Positions 22,012 to 32,880 of a stretch of DNA of 64,000 nucleotides are shown in pieces. Position 1 is the stretch's first letter; each line of letters opens with the position of its first letter. Source of the DNA: Valencia hispanica (taxonomy: Eukaryota; Chordata; Actinopteri; Cyprinodontiformes; Valenciidae); NCBI GenBank assembly GCA_963556495.2, contig OY747713.1:41853461-41917460 (forward strand), read 5' to 3'. Position numbers and translations under genes: made by a program. Under the pieces are notes generated by a model. The model had not been told where the DNA came from, searched no databases, and worked only from the letters and a program-made list of their open reading frames with translations.

Positions 22012-22200
22012 TATTAGAGTCCTAGAATAAATGCGGTGTATTTTGCGGGCTATTTGTGCCTATAATCACACTACATTTTAATATTCTGGAGTAATAATAC
22101 TACCATCTGCTCTACGTCTTACTGGCTTGGTATATATTCATTGGCTGCTTTACAAACTAATAACAGATTTCCAGAGTTATCAGTCATCTACAGATCAGTA
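22012..22200. repeat. Unnamed repeat family R, copy 3 (partial)
   Basis: It starts at 'ATTAGAGTCCTAGAATAAAT' and follows copy 2 closely through 'CAGATTTCCAGAGTTATCAG'. Only the right part of the family is present. Confidence 0.75.
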
Positions 22201-23215
22201 CTATCAGTTTGTTTCTGTAGTAATTAACAGTCACTCTGTTGGCCCACAGTCCTGAAGCACTGGGTTTTAATTGAGCAGTGTCCAGGCAATAACGTAATTT
22301 TATTGTTATTGTTTTAAGTGTTTGGGCATCCATACCTGCACGCATCGATCATCGGGGATAAACCTCACATAAACGTATTATTCCCATCAATAATACATCA
22401 GTAATCAAGGGGTATACCGAAGCAAGAATGCTTGTAATTGCCTGGCCGATCACATCTTTGTCATGTCTTTTTCATGACATAACATATAAAAACTACATCA
22501 GCTTACAGAATGGAGAATTAGTGTTTCTTGAAATTAAACAAAACTGCAAAAAATTTAACCAAAGCACAAAAGCAGAACTATATTTTATCTGTCACATCAT
22601 TATCATATCAGAAAACAATGTGGCATATACAGAATGATTCATAGTAATTTTATTATTATACACAAACTTTTCTATTCATTAACTATACCTCTGTTTTGTA
22701 CTTTGAAAAAAAAATTTTATATCTTTTTTTTATTGCAGTAGTGACAACACACTCTTAAATTTTTGTTTTTGTTTGTATTAACTGCCCTTTTTTAAATGTA
22801 ATCATATCATCTAATTTCAAGATTTTTCTTTTTTTTAAAATAATGTATTTGTATCTTCCCTAAATTCGATATGACTCACAATTCGAATGGCTTTTTAAAA
22901 ATTCTGGTGAGCATCACAAGATTACTACTGTAAGTATTTCCCCAAATGCTCAAGCAATATTTTATGTAAGGCAATATTAAGAAACAATACAACATTAGAA
23001 CAGATTTATAATCCAGCAAGTTTTTCACATAGTTATTTTAACTAAAAAACAGCATGATCAATTAAAAAAAAAGTTTTATGATGCAGAGATATTTTAGCAT
23101 TGATGCAAAACACTTAATTGTCAATAAAAGGCATCCAGATGTTCTTAGGATTTCCTAATTTCCCATATGCTCTGATACTTTGATGGACTAACAGGCAATG
23201 TTGATCTTCCCTCAG
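22201..23215. other. AT-rich DNA before hAT exon
   Basis: No gene is recognised. The last bases (TTGATCTTCCCTCAG at 23201-23215) form a plausible splice acceptor for the following open frame. Confidence 0.35.
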
Positions 23216-23828
23216 GCATTCATCTCAACAGCAACCACAAGAGGCTAAAGAAACCATCAGAACAAGGAGAGCATTGGGAGAAGAGCAGAAGCAGAGACTG
23301 TTTAAAGAGGTCTGTGACACAATCCTGACTCCCACCAGAGAGAGGTTCTCCTTCACCAACCCCCTTGTCAGCGCCACACAGCTACAAGCAGAGGTGTTTG
23401 AGCAGCATTGCCACACATTTCCAACTGAGGCTATGAATGCCTCTGTGGAGGCACATCCCATGCTGAACAAGCACAAACAGAAGACAGAGCTATTTCTAGT
23501 TTATGAGAATCCAGAATTCAGGAGTTGCTGTGCCGCACTGGCTTTGTACCAGGTCCTACTGAGATATAACCTCCATGACACTTTTTCTAAGACTGTAGCT
23601 TTGTTGAACATCCTCATAACAACCCTAATGGCAACAGCCGAAGTTGGGAGGTGTTTCTCAACCCTGAAAAGAATAAAGACATTCCTGAGAAATGCAATGG
23701 GCCAGGAACATCTAAATGCACTGGCCATGCTTTCCATAGAGAGGGAATTAGTCAGAAGCATGCCTGACTTCAATGATAGGATTATAATTTGGTGCTTTGA
23801 AAGAGAGACAAGCAAAGTTCCAGTATAA
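23216..23828 (+). pseudogene. hAT transposase C-terminal exon, open
   Basis: An open frame of about 200 codons follows a splice-acceptor-like CTTCCCTCAG and ends at TAA 23828. Its C-terminal part (NILITTLMATAEVGRCFSTL, then RIKTFLRNAMGQEHLNALAM) is the hAT dimerisation region, as in fish TTF/ZMYM-type hAT transposases. There is no ATG before the conserved part, so it must be a last exon or a 5'-truncated copy. The BED or TTF finger and the catalytic N-terminal half are not found nearby. The frame has no stop, which is notable beside the decayed repeats around it. Confidence 0.75.
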
Positions 23829-24198
23829 GTAATGCATGTTGCAGAACCTCGCTCTTGGCACATACTACTCACTCTCAGAGCTGTATTTATACCCTCTTTT
23901 TCAGGGAACGTTAAGGCTGAATGTTTTTATGCGAGAATGCAACTTTCATGTGCTCAAAATGCAGAAAACACCAGAAAAACCCAGAATGTGAACTCTTTAT
24001 ATGTTACAGAACCAATGTACAGGACTGTTTGCTTTTCTGAGAATGTTCAGATAACTGATTCAAAACAGCTTGGTTTTTTCATATTTCCTCTAAGCTGTTT
24101 TTTTTTTCAACCTGTTCATCAATGTTCATGTTTTTTAATGGATGTATGGATCAGGAATGTATCTTTGAGAAATGGTATACAACACATCAGTCGCATCA
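23829..24198. other. 3' flank of hAT exon
   Basis: No further conserved coding is seen. No hAT terminal repeat or clear polyadenylation site could be placed here. Confidence 0.3.
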
Positions 24199-24864
24199 TT
24201 AAAGGTTGAATATAGAACATTCTCTTAAAAAGCTATTAAAAAAATTATAATAATAATACCTCCACGGGTGTTTCAAGTGGTGCAAAATGAAATCATTTGA
24301 ATTAAAATATAACAAAATAGGATTAAAATATAATAAAATATAAATTTTAACGGACACGACAATGACGTAATGTTTACACCTACCACCAGTAGTGGCAGCG
24401 GGGTGCAAGATACGGTCTCTATGATCCAACTATGTGGTCGGTACAACTCGGCTGGTATTGGGAAAAATGGCTGAATCTGCAAGTCAAGCAGCAGCTTCAG
24501 AGCCCTGGAGGAGATATCGTTATCCGTCTCAGGAGAGGAGTGACCGGAGAACAACAGAAACTAGACTAGTTTTAGGGGAAGCCTACACTAGATGGACCCG
24601 CATAAAACATGTCCACGGCGTCAAACACACGCGGAAACGGCAACTTTTCTCCTGGATTGGTAAGCTAAGTCACTTGCTAATTTTAGCTGTCAGTTAAACT
24701 GCTCTAAAATACATTCCTCACTGGACACAGTTCAGGTTGGTCACTGGGCATATCTGCAGCGAACCAGGCAACCCAACAGCGGTAATTATTTTTTTATTGT
24801 TGTAGCTACAACTTAGACCCACTAGATGTCGCTATAGTGTTCATGTTCCATATTCAACCTTTAA
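24199..24864. mobile_element. TTAA-flanked non-autonomous DNA transposon
   Basis: Both ends read TTAA then AGGTTGAATAT(A/G)GAACAT inward (24203-24220, inverse at 24844-24860). The enclosed 660 bp include a GC-richer stretch 24434-24661 open for 76 codons, then GT-type donor sequence (TTGGTAAGCT). TTAA flanks suggest a piggyBac-type target, but a TAA/TTA duplication of Harbinger type cannot be excluded because the flank is itself palindromic. Confidence 0.65.
24434..24694 (+). CDS. Exon-like frame inside TTAA element, unrecognised
   Basis: The frame holds MAESASQAAASEPWRRYRYP in its first third and is rich in Arg, Ser and Ala. A splice-donor-like TTG|GTAAGC falls at 24659-24664. It is probably a residual first exon of the parental transposon's gene. 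No domain is recognised. Confidence 0.3.
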
Positions 24865-25044
24865 CTTCACATGCTTGGGAGAAAAAAGCTAATTTGGTGC
24901 AAATATGACTGTTACATTAAAGTCTGATTTGACCTTCAAACCTGTTTCTGTTTTAGAGTTCATGTAAATTGCTGATTCACTTTACCGTTACATTTAATCA
25001 ATCCCTCACTGAAAAGACCAAAAATGATTGCTTTGATTAAGAAT

Positions 25045-25080
25045 CTATATATACATATATATATATATCTATATATATAC
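25045..25080. repeat. (AT)n microsatellite
   Basis: A run of ATATAT interrupted by AC and CT sits directly at the truncated 3' end of the Rex3 copy. Confidence 0.9.
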
Positions 25081-25101
25081 CCTAGATCGACCATTAAATC
25101 T

Positions 25102-25710
25102 TCACCATGACAGACCGGTACAGCGCCCGCATAACTGCAGATGCCCTACCAATCCGTCTATCGATCTCCTGCTCCATTTTTCCTTCATTCGTGAACAAGA
25201 CCCCAGATACTTAAACTCCTCCACTTGGGGAAGGACCTCATCCCCGACCCGGAGAAGGCACCCCACCCTTTTCCGGCTCAAGACCATGGCCTCGGATTTG
25301 GAGGTGCTGATTCTCATCCCAGCCGCTTCACACTCGGCTGCGAACCGCCCCAGCGAAAGCTGTAGATCACGTTCCGATGAAGCCAACAGGACCACGTCAT
25401 CTGCAAAAAGCAGAGACCCGATCCTGAGGCAACCAAAACGGATCCCCTCAACACCTTGGCTGCGCCTAGAAATCCTGTCCATGAAAGTTATGAACAGGAT
25501 CGGTGACAAAGGGCAACCTTGGCGGAGTCCAACTCTCACCGGAAACAAGCAAGACTTACTGCTGGCAATGCGAACCCAACTCTGGCACCGGTCGTACAGG
25601 GACCAAACAGCCCGTATCAAGGGGCCCGGTACCCCATACTCCCGGAGCACCCCCCACAGGGCCCCCCGAGGGACACGGTCGAACGCCTTCTCCAAGTCCA
25701 CAAAACACAT
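25102..25710 (-). pseudogene. Rex3 reverse-transcriptase core
   Basis: A 202-codon open piece encodes the RT palm: CFVDLEKAFDRVPRG at residues 2-16 (first catalytic Asp), GLRQGCPLSPILF near 61-73, and FADD at 102-105 with both catalytic Asp residues kept. It loses homology after the EFKYLG block near residue 170, where the frame runs into a damaged C-terminus. It would copy LINE RNA into DNA at the nick; alone it is not functional. Confidence 0.85.
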
Positions 25711-25933
25711 GTAGACCGGTTGGGCGAACTCCCACGCACCCTCCAGGACCCTGCTGAGGGTGTAGAGCTGGTCCAGTGTTCCATGGCCAGGACGAAAACC
25801 GCATTGTTCCTCCTGGATCCGACGTTTGACTATCCGTCAGACCCTCCTCTCCAGAACCCCTGAATAGACCTTACTAGGGAGGCTCAGAAGTGTGATCCCC
25901 CTGTAGTTTGAACACACTCTGTGGTCCCCCTTT

Positions 25934-27001
25934 TTAAACAGGGGGACCACCACCCCGGTCTGCCAATCCAAGGGAACTGCCCCCGATGTCCACGCAATAT
26001 TGCAGAGCCGCATTAACCAACATCCCCACAACATCCAGAGCCTTGAGGAACTCCGGTCGAATCTCATCCACCCCCGGAGCCTTGCCACCTAGGAGCTTTT
26101 TAACGACCTCGGTGACTTCAGCACCAGAAATTGGAGAGCCCGACCCAAAGTCCCCAAACCCTGCTTCAGGATTGGAAGGCGTGCCGGTGGGATTGAGGAG
26201 GTCTTCGAAGTATTCCATCCACCGACACAAAACGTCCCACGTCGAGGTCAGCAGCACACCATCCGCACTGTAAACAGTGTTGGTGGCAGGCCGCTTCCCC
26301 CCCCTGAGACGCCAGATGGTGGACCAGAATCGCTTCGAAGCCCTACGGAAGTCGTTTTCCATGGCCCCTCCAAACTCCTCCCACGCCCGAGTTTTTGCCT
26401 CAGCAACCATCCAAGCCGCATCCCGCTTGGCCTGCTGGTACCTATCAGCTGCTTCAGGGGTCCCACAAGCCAAAAAGACCCGATAGGACTCCTTCTTCAG
26501 CCTGACAGCATCCCTTACTGCCGGTGTCCACCAGCAGGTTCGGAGGTTTCCGCCGCGACAGGCACCGACCACCTTGCAGCCACAGCTTCGGTCAGCCGCC
26601 TCGACAATGGAGGCGCGGAACATGGTCCACTCGGACTCAATGTCCCCCGCCTCCCCCGGGACGTGTCCAAAGTTCAGCCGGAGGTGTGAGTTAAAGCTCC
26701 TTCTGACAGGAGACTCTGCCAGACGTTCCCAGCAGACCATCACAACACGTTTGGGCCTTCCAGCTCTGTCCGGCGTCCTCCCCCACCATCGGAGCCGACC
26801 CACCACCAGGTAGTGGTCAGTGGACAGCTCAGCCCCTCTCTTCACCCGAGTGTCAATAACAAGACACCACTCGGGTTCAGATCGGGGAGGCCATTCCGCC
26901 GAGGCCATTCCGCCCAACCAAACCCCTCCAGGTCTCACTGTCATTGCCCACGTGAGCGTTGAAGTCCTCCAGCAGAACAAGGGAGTCCCTGGGAGGAGCA
27001 C
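25934..27001 (-). pseudogene. Rex3 linker and RT N-terminal region
   Basis: A 355-codon open piece overlaps the endonuclease frame in another phase and continues with the region between endonuclease and RT, including TDHYLVVGRLRWWGR and KKLLGGKAPGVDEIRPEFLK, the standard start of RTE reverse transcriptases. It ends at a frameshift near the R3 primer site. Confidence 0.8.
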
Positions 27002-27401
27002 TCTCCAGCACCCCCTCCAAAGACTCTAAGAAGGGTGGGTAATCTGATCTGCTGTTTGGCGCATAAGCACAAACAACAGTCAGGACCAATCCCCCCACAC
27101 GTAGGCGGAGGGAGGCTACCCTGTCGTTCACCGGGGTAAACCCCAACGTACAGGTACCGAGATGGGGGGCAACAAGTATGCCCACCCCAGCTTGGCGCCT
27201 CTCAGCAGGGGCAACTCCAGAGTGGAAGAGAGTCCAACCCCTCTCGAGGAGACGGGTTCCAGAGCCAGAGCCGTGTGTCGAGGTGAGTCCGACGATGTCC
27301 AGTCGAAACCTCTCAACCTCGCACACCAGCTCCGGCTCCTTCCCCACCAGAGAGGTGACGTTCCGAGAGCCAGCTTCTGCAGCCGAGGATCGGACCGCCA
27401 A
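26877..27401 (-). pseudogene. Rex3 endonuclease region
   Basis: A 174-codon open piece encodes the AP-like endonuclease of an RTE LINE. Readable landmarks are '..[18 protein letters not shown]', '..[12 protein letters not shown]', '[12 protein letters not shown]', 'VVCAYAPNS' and '[10 protein letters not shown]' (normally GDFNAHVG). The QE-type catalytic motif (usually LTETH) is changed to LTSTH, so the catalytic Glu seems lost. The protein would nick target DNA before reverse transcription. It ends in a frameshift. Confidence 0.8.
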
Positions 27402-27479
27402 GGTCCCCGACTTCGGCCGCCACCCATCCTATGGCCCCTCACACAGGTGGTGAGCTCATGGGAAGGGGGACCCATGTTT

Positions 27480-28391
27480 CAGGGGTCTAATTAATTGTAA
27501 TTAATTAATCTAATTAATCTCTTTTTAATCTCACCTAATGATTGCTGAGAAAAGCCCTCATCTTAAGGTATTTTCTTTTAAATTCATTACATTATTGTGG
27601 TAGAGCAAAATTTTGATACATGTAATTTTAAAAAATGGCTTTATGAAGTAATTTATTGAATTTAACAGACTTGAACAGATGCAGTCCCAGCCATTTACAT
27701 TCTGCTTTTTTTGTGACTAGTCCCGGTGCCTGCAACATTATGCTTCGAGCATGCGCGATTCATAAGCGTTCTGGACGCAGTGGGGTCAATATCTTCTCTG
27801 AGTCCAGCTGTATTTAAGGGGTAAAACAACACGTAATATGCACATTATTTTTGATACCGATGGCTTGCCAAATTGGTGGACCTGGGCGGTCGGGTGGAGG
27901 CGAGCTGCAGTGTGCGGAGAGATGGGAGAGCGCCTCGCTGCTTGGTGAGAAGAGGAACAACGTTACATGCTTCACCCAAAAGTTTCCAATAACACCATTA
28001 AAAGTTGCTAGATTTGCCATTAGTTGCTTTTTTCTTCTTTGCTTTTTTTAAAATCGCTAAAGGGTCTAACAACTCGGCAAATATAGCAAAGTTGGCAACA
28101 CTGTCCGCAAACCACCGTTTCTCCTAACCTCGCCCTCCCCACCACAATGGAAGCCACTCACCTTCTGATGAGTTTACAGCCAACCGATGTCCACTTCAGG
28201 GTGTGGTTAACCCCGAACAACTCAAGCACAAGAAGCCTAGTGCATAAAACAGGTTTTATTTAAAGGGAACTCCCATGCAGAAACTGTAAAATTAAAGATT
28301 AAAAATTAGATTAACGCGATTAAAAAATATAGCACGCTAAATATGGCTGTAATTAATTGATCGCAATTAATGCGATAATTTGACACCCCTA
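27480..28391. mobile_element. MITE-like element with AGGGGT ends and TTAATTG repeats
   Basis: The left end CAGGGGTCTAATTAATTG and the right end GATAATTTGACACCCCTAA are partly inverted, and both ends carry AATTAATTG/CGATTAAT-rich subterminal sequence, a pattern of a common teleost DNA element. It abuts the 5' end of the Rex3 copy. The interior has short frames (for example 27851-28051) without recognised homology. Confidence 0.45.
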
Positions 28392-28397
28392 ATAGAG

Positions 28398-28798
28398 AGC
28401 ACTCTTATATCAGTTCTTTGGTTCTTTCTGTGTCTCTGCTCTGTCTTCTTGAACCCCCAGACAGTCGTGGGAGATGGCCGCTCCTACTGAGCCAGGTTCT
28501 GGTTCTGCTGGAGGTTTCTTCCTGTTAAATGGGAGTTTTTCCTCTCCACTGTCGCTATATGCTTGCTCAGTATGAGGGATTGCTGTGGTTGGAAGTCTGC
28601 ATCAACTGGACGCAACCTCAAGTCATTGACTCGATGCAGTCTGCTGGGATTCCTTAAATAGGAAACTAACTAAAACTTTAAACTAATTGGAATGTTTGTA
28701 TGATTGTATTGAAATTACCTTTCTTGTAAATTGCCTTGATATGTTCTTGAAATCTGTTGTGAATCGGCGCTATATAAATAAACTGAACTGAATTGAAT
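28398..28798 (+). mobile_element. L2/Rex1-type LINE 3' tail
   Basis: The stretch holds CTACTGAGCCAGGTTCTGG, 'CTGGAGGTTTCTTCCTGTTA', 'GGGAGTTTTTCCTCTCCACT' and ends 'GGCGCTATATAAATAAACTG' plus AATTGAAT. This is the 3'UTR of a very common teleost LINE, 5'-truncated. It is the same family as 16.0-16.4 kb and, inverted, 31293-31556. Confidence 0.8.
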
Positions 28799-29360
28799 AG
28801 TGGCGAGAAAAAGGCATTGGCAGTCTCGTTTCCAAATTACCTCAATCAGAAAACCAAGACCACACATTAAATAAATCTAACACACAGTCAGCATGGTTAA
28901 ACATGGAGTTAGAAACATCATACAATAGAGGGATTACTACGTTGCTGCCTGCTTCTACTGGGTGTGTCGTCTGAAGAAAAAGACACGATCATCTCTCGTG
29001 GTGCTGTTGGTTGAACAATTCGGGTTTGATAAAAACAACAAATCGCTCAAGTTCAAGAGAATTCCATCGACTCGCACGCCTTTCAAGGGAAAAAAACAGA
29101 CGTCTTTGGTTTTAAAGCTGTCAGAAGCAGCAATCTGCAACACAACTTGTTTTATCACTGGGTGATAAACTGTTGTAGTACACTGACAACATCGCTAACC
29201 AACATTGCAAGAAAACCGCAAATGGGAACCAGAGCTAATTTAAAGGCCCGGCGTCTCTTTCTGCAGCTAGGTTGCACGTGCATCCGCTGTGTTGATAAAC
29301 AAATAATCCCTCCATAGAGTTGCTATTCTGTAGCATAGACTGGGAGGCAGATTTAATGTA
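28799..29360. other. No gene recognised
   Basis: Both strands are open at 28955-29165 for about 67 codons, but I see no homology. The stretch may be part of a MITE. Confidence 0.3.
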
Positions 29361-29480
29361 GAGATGGATGAAGCTAAATACAGGACAATGCTGGAAGACT
29401 GGGCTACAATGAAAAGGTTAAGATCAAAGCAAAGCAACTGTCCAGTAAAAGTCCAGACATAAGTCTAACTGGAAATTTAT
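29361..29480 (+). pseudogene. Tc1 transposase fragment with internal deletion
   Basis: GAGATGGATGAAGCTAAATA and 'CAGGACAATGCTGGAAGA' match the 'KMDGAKYRAILEE' part of the Tc1 transposase at 47.9 kb. 'GTCCAGTAAAAGTCCAGACA' then matches the 'PSQSPDLNP' part, so about 100 bp between them are gone. Confidence 0.5.
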
Positions 29481-30190
29481 GACAAGACTACTGTGAATAC
29501 AATTACAAGTCACACATAACGAAAGAGAAGGGAGTGGATATATTAGTTTCTTACATTTATTTTGCCCCTCCTGTGCAGATATGTACTGGTTAATGGTGTA
29601 GAAAGAGAGCCCGAAACAATTACTTTAAGAGCACAAGTAATGCTTGTGGAAACTGGTATGTAATAATTATGAAGTGAAAACGCTAAAAAAGAAATGCATT
29701 AAGCACATCTCATATCATGTGATCCTCTAAGCACACCACTTAACAAACATACCATTATCAGAGACTGAATCAGTCGAGTAAAACAACTCTCCCTGCAGTC
29801 TTCATTTATTTTTGTGTTGTACGAACATGCATCATCCGTAATTCATAACACTATCAAGGTAGTCCCTCATTAGCAGCCGCACAGAGCTGAGCGGTTTCCT
29901 AAACCAATGCCTTTGGCTTGTTTGATTCACAGGTTAATCTGCTTCAAATAATGCCAGCGGCCCCTGGCGGCATTAATTGCCACAGGTCTAGGCATTTTAA
30001 TGAAGGTCTGGAAGAACGGGGAGTAGTGAGGTGTTTTGTTTTAGCTTTCTACATGAATCTCGATTATCAGCAAGATTTTAATGTGGCAGGAAACTGGAAA
30101 AGTAATGGTTCATCTCAGCAGCTAGATAGCCTTTCATTAACTATGTTTCCCAGCAAAGTTTCTAATGGTATTGTACAATACACACACACA
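29481..30190. other. No gene recognised
   Basis: No repeat boundary or conserved frame is clear. The part 29890-30020 is of mixed composition and might be unique sequence. Confidence 0.3.
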
Positions 30191-30195
30191 CACGC

Positions 30196-30456
30196 ACGTC
30201 TTGCTATCCTTGTGTTGACATTGTATTGACTTCCATTGATTTTACTATGCCTAACCCAGACACTTTCCCTAAACCTAACCATTACTGATACATGCCTAAC
30301 CCTAACCTTAACCTAATTTACACCATACCTCTAAACCTAACTAGTAGAGTTTAATAGCTAGTTAAACATTGTGGGGACCAGGCAAAATGTCCTCACAACT
30401 ACAAATGTCCACACAAGGGTTGTCAAAGGTTGGTCCTCACAAGTATAGCTATACAT
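30196..30456. repeat. MITE with telomere-like CCTAACC repeats
   Basis: The left end GTCTTGCTATCCTTGTGTTG and the right end CCTCACAAGTATAGCTATAC are inverted copies over about 20 bp. The interior carries CCTAACCCTAACCTTAACCT and variants. The element sits between two (CA)n runs (30180-30193 and 30472-30490). It is a frequent teleost repeat by pattern. Confidence 0.6.
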
Positions 30457-30767
30457 GTACACACGTACACCCACACACACACACACACACTTTTAAACTG
30501 TTTGTGTTTAATGTTTTATGGGCACTTGATAGAAAAAAAAGAAATGGTTACAGAAAAGATGATAAAAAAATGTTTGCAACACAAAAATCCAGCAACTGGC
30601 CGCTAACAAAGTTTGCATGTTTCAAACTAAAGGGCCCTGTCACAGTTTTTTTACATGTCTGGACTGCATTTCATCACCTCTAATTCAAAACCTCTAATGA
30701 CTAGATTGATCCAATCTGAACTGGTATATCGAACTTCGGGTGAAAATCTCCCTTATAGAAAAAACAC

Positions 30768-31156
30768 ATGGTTTCACATGGGCAACATCACATGTCACAT
30801 GTGGAAAAATCTTTTACCCATGTGAAATTCACATGTGAAAACACCAACTGTATTTTGGACATATTTTTCATGTAAATCTGGAACAGATTTGGTAATAAAC
30901 TGTGAAACCCATTAACATTCAAATGTGAAGCCCATGGGATAACATGTAAACCACATGTGAAATGTGTTATTTTCCACATAAAACCTAGATGTGACAAAAA
31001 TTTGTAAAACCCATGTGAGATTACATGTGAAGCCCATGTGAAGCATATGTGATCATATGTGAAAAATATGGGAAACCCATGGAAAACCATACACATATGA
31101 TTTACCAGGTACCACAAGGGATAACATGTGACCCCATGTGAAGGACATGTTTAAAC
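30768..31156. repeat. Diverged array of ACATGTGAA motifs
   Basis: More than twenty copies of CATGTG or its variants, many as CACATGTGAAA, are spread at irregular spacing of roughly 10-20 bp. The minus strand is open for 109 codons across it (31117-30788), which reflects the motif rather than a gene. Confidence 0.75.
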
Positions 31157-31292
31157 CATGTGACTTTTCCGTACGGCTTTAATATTCTCAACAAACTCTT
31201 TAGAACACAGTTTGTGGTGTGTGAACATTTGTAAAGCTTTATTAAAGTATTTTGTATCCCTCAACCTCGTGTTCTGTTTTTGGGTCCATACT

Positions 31293-31556
31293 ATTCAATT
31301 CAGTTAATTTATATAGCGCCGATTCACAACAGATGTCCTCTCAAGGCACATTACAAGAAAAGTAATTTCAATACAATCATACAAACATTCCAATTAGTTT
31401 ACAGTTTTACTTAGTTTCGTATTTAAGGAATCCCAGCAGATTGCATCGAGTCATTGACTTGAGGTTGCTTCCCGTTGATGCAGACTTCCAACCACAGCAA
31501 TCCCTCATACTGAGCAAGCAAGCATACTGAGCAAGCAAGCATACTAAGCACTCCTT
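31293..31556 (-). mobile_element. L2/Rex1-type LINE 3' tail, inverted copy
   Basis: Reverse-complement match to 28398-28798, ending in CAATTCAGTTAATTTATATA on the plus strand. It contains a small tandem duplication of TGAGCAAGCAAGCATAC (31517-31550). Confidence 0.8.
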
Positions 31557-32560
31557 GGTGACGCATTCACAAATGTGTCAAGCCCTGTTATCAATGCAAA
31601 GGTGAATTTGTTGCCGTCTTTCATAAGTCGATTATATTGACACTTTTTTGGGGGAAATATATAAAGAAAAGGAATAAATTACAAGCCGACCAAATGCTGA
31701 GTTGCAGGCAACAGGCTGTGCACTTCCAGCTTCTCGTCAAAGTAACAAGCTCCTCTCAATGTGCCAGGTTGTTTGCTGTCTCGTGCTGTGTGCAGCATAA
31801 AATCAATGTGCCTTGCAGAATGATGCAAAAAGGCCAATTATTTCCTTAACTCCCCTGGTGCAATGACAATCATTTGTTATGCTGCCAGAAAACAGTCTCA
31901 TGGTTATTTTTAAACCTAATTTTACCACCAGTAATGTCATGTGTTATCAAATAAATGAGAATTGAAACTGTGGTCCTATAAAAAGACATGATATCGCATG
32001 ATAAAATCTGCTGTGTATAGAATAGCATAGAATATAAGACCAAACAAAAACCTGTTGTTTGAATTTATAACAAGCTAATGTTGGTTTTCTATCTACATCC
32101 TCTTGGGAAAATATTTCCTCATCTGTAAGTTGCTTCGGATAAAATTTTCTACCAAATGCAAGGATATAAACAAACACAAGAGTTAAGGGGGAAGAAAGGG
32201 TTTTCAAGATCACAGTATAAAAACAAGTGTAATAAATGCAATCAAATCCATATGCATAGAACTGTTTATTATTTGTCTGCCAAGCAGAAAAAGGGAAAAC
32301 AGCTGGAAAATTAAGAAACACAATCGGACGCTTCCTAAATCAGCTTTCAGTAAAGATGAGCTGGGCTCCCATTTGTTGTCCCTGAATTATCTGATTCTTT
32401 TTGGGGAGATGAGAAAAACAGCCAGTGGCATGTGTAAGATGCTAGTTAGCCTGAACATAAAAAAAGACAGTATTCCCAATTTTCTCTGAAAATCTGAAGG
32501 TATGGATGTTTTGAGGTCTAACTGCCCCAAATCCCTAGAGAGGCTATAATGCATTGATCA
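31557..32560. other. No gene recognised
   Basis: AT-rich anonymous sequence. The open frame 32321-31947 on the minus strand has no recognised homology. Confidence 0.3.
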
Positions 32561-32563
32561 GTT

Positions 32564-32880
32564 ATGGTAAATGGTAAATGGACTGTACTTGTATAGCGCT
32601 TTATTTAGTCCTTGAGGACCTCAAAGCTCCTCACACTACATTCACCCATTCACACACACATTCACACACTGGTGATGGCGAGCTACATTGTAGCCACAGC
32701 TGCCCTGGGGCACACTGACAGAAGCGAAGCTGCTGGACACTGGCGCCACCGGGCCCTCTGACCACCCCCAGTAGGCAGAAGTGTGAAGTGTCTTGCCCAA
32801 GGACACAACGACTGAGACTGACGGAGCGGGGGCTCGAATCGGTAACAAGACAAACTCCTCACTCCTGAGCCTGAGTTATT
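32564..32880 (-). mobile_element. tRNA-derived SINE, copy 1
   Basis: Read on the minus strand it has a tRNA-like head with an A-box-like CTCAGGAGTGAGG and a B-box-like GATTCGAGCC, then 'CTTGGGCAAGACACTTCACA', 'GGGCAGCTGTGGCTACAATG', 'TATACAAGTACAGTCCATTT' and a tail of ACCATTT units. This is a frequent teleost SINE. It is nearly full length. Confidence 0.75.

Larger units (their letters stand above)
25081..27479 (-). mobile_element. Rex3 (RTE-clade) LINE, decayed
   Basis: A minus-strand LINE with endonuclease and RT coding in shifting frames. The two primer sites I remember for PCR typing of Rex3 in fishes are present at 25501-25521 and 25946-25965, 465 bp apart and in the right orientation. 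The RT reads RQGCPLSPILF and FADDVVLLA. The C-terminal region after EFKYLG is damaged, and the final part and the usual tail are missing, replaced by an AT microsatellite. Frameshifts near 26880-27000 and 25710-25930 make it inactive. Confidence 0.88.
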
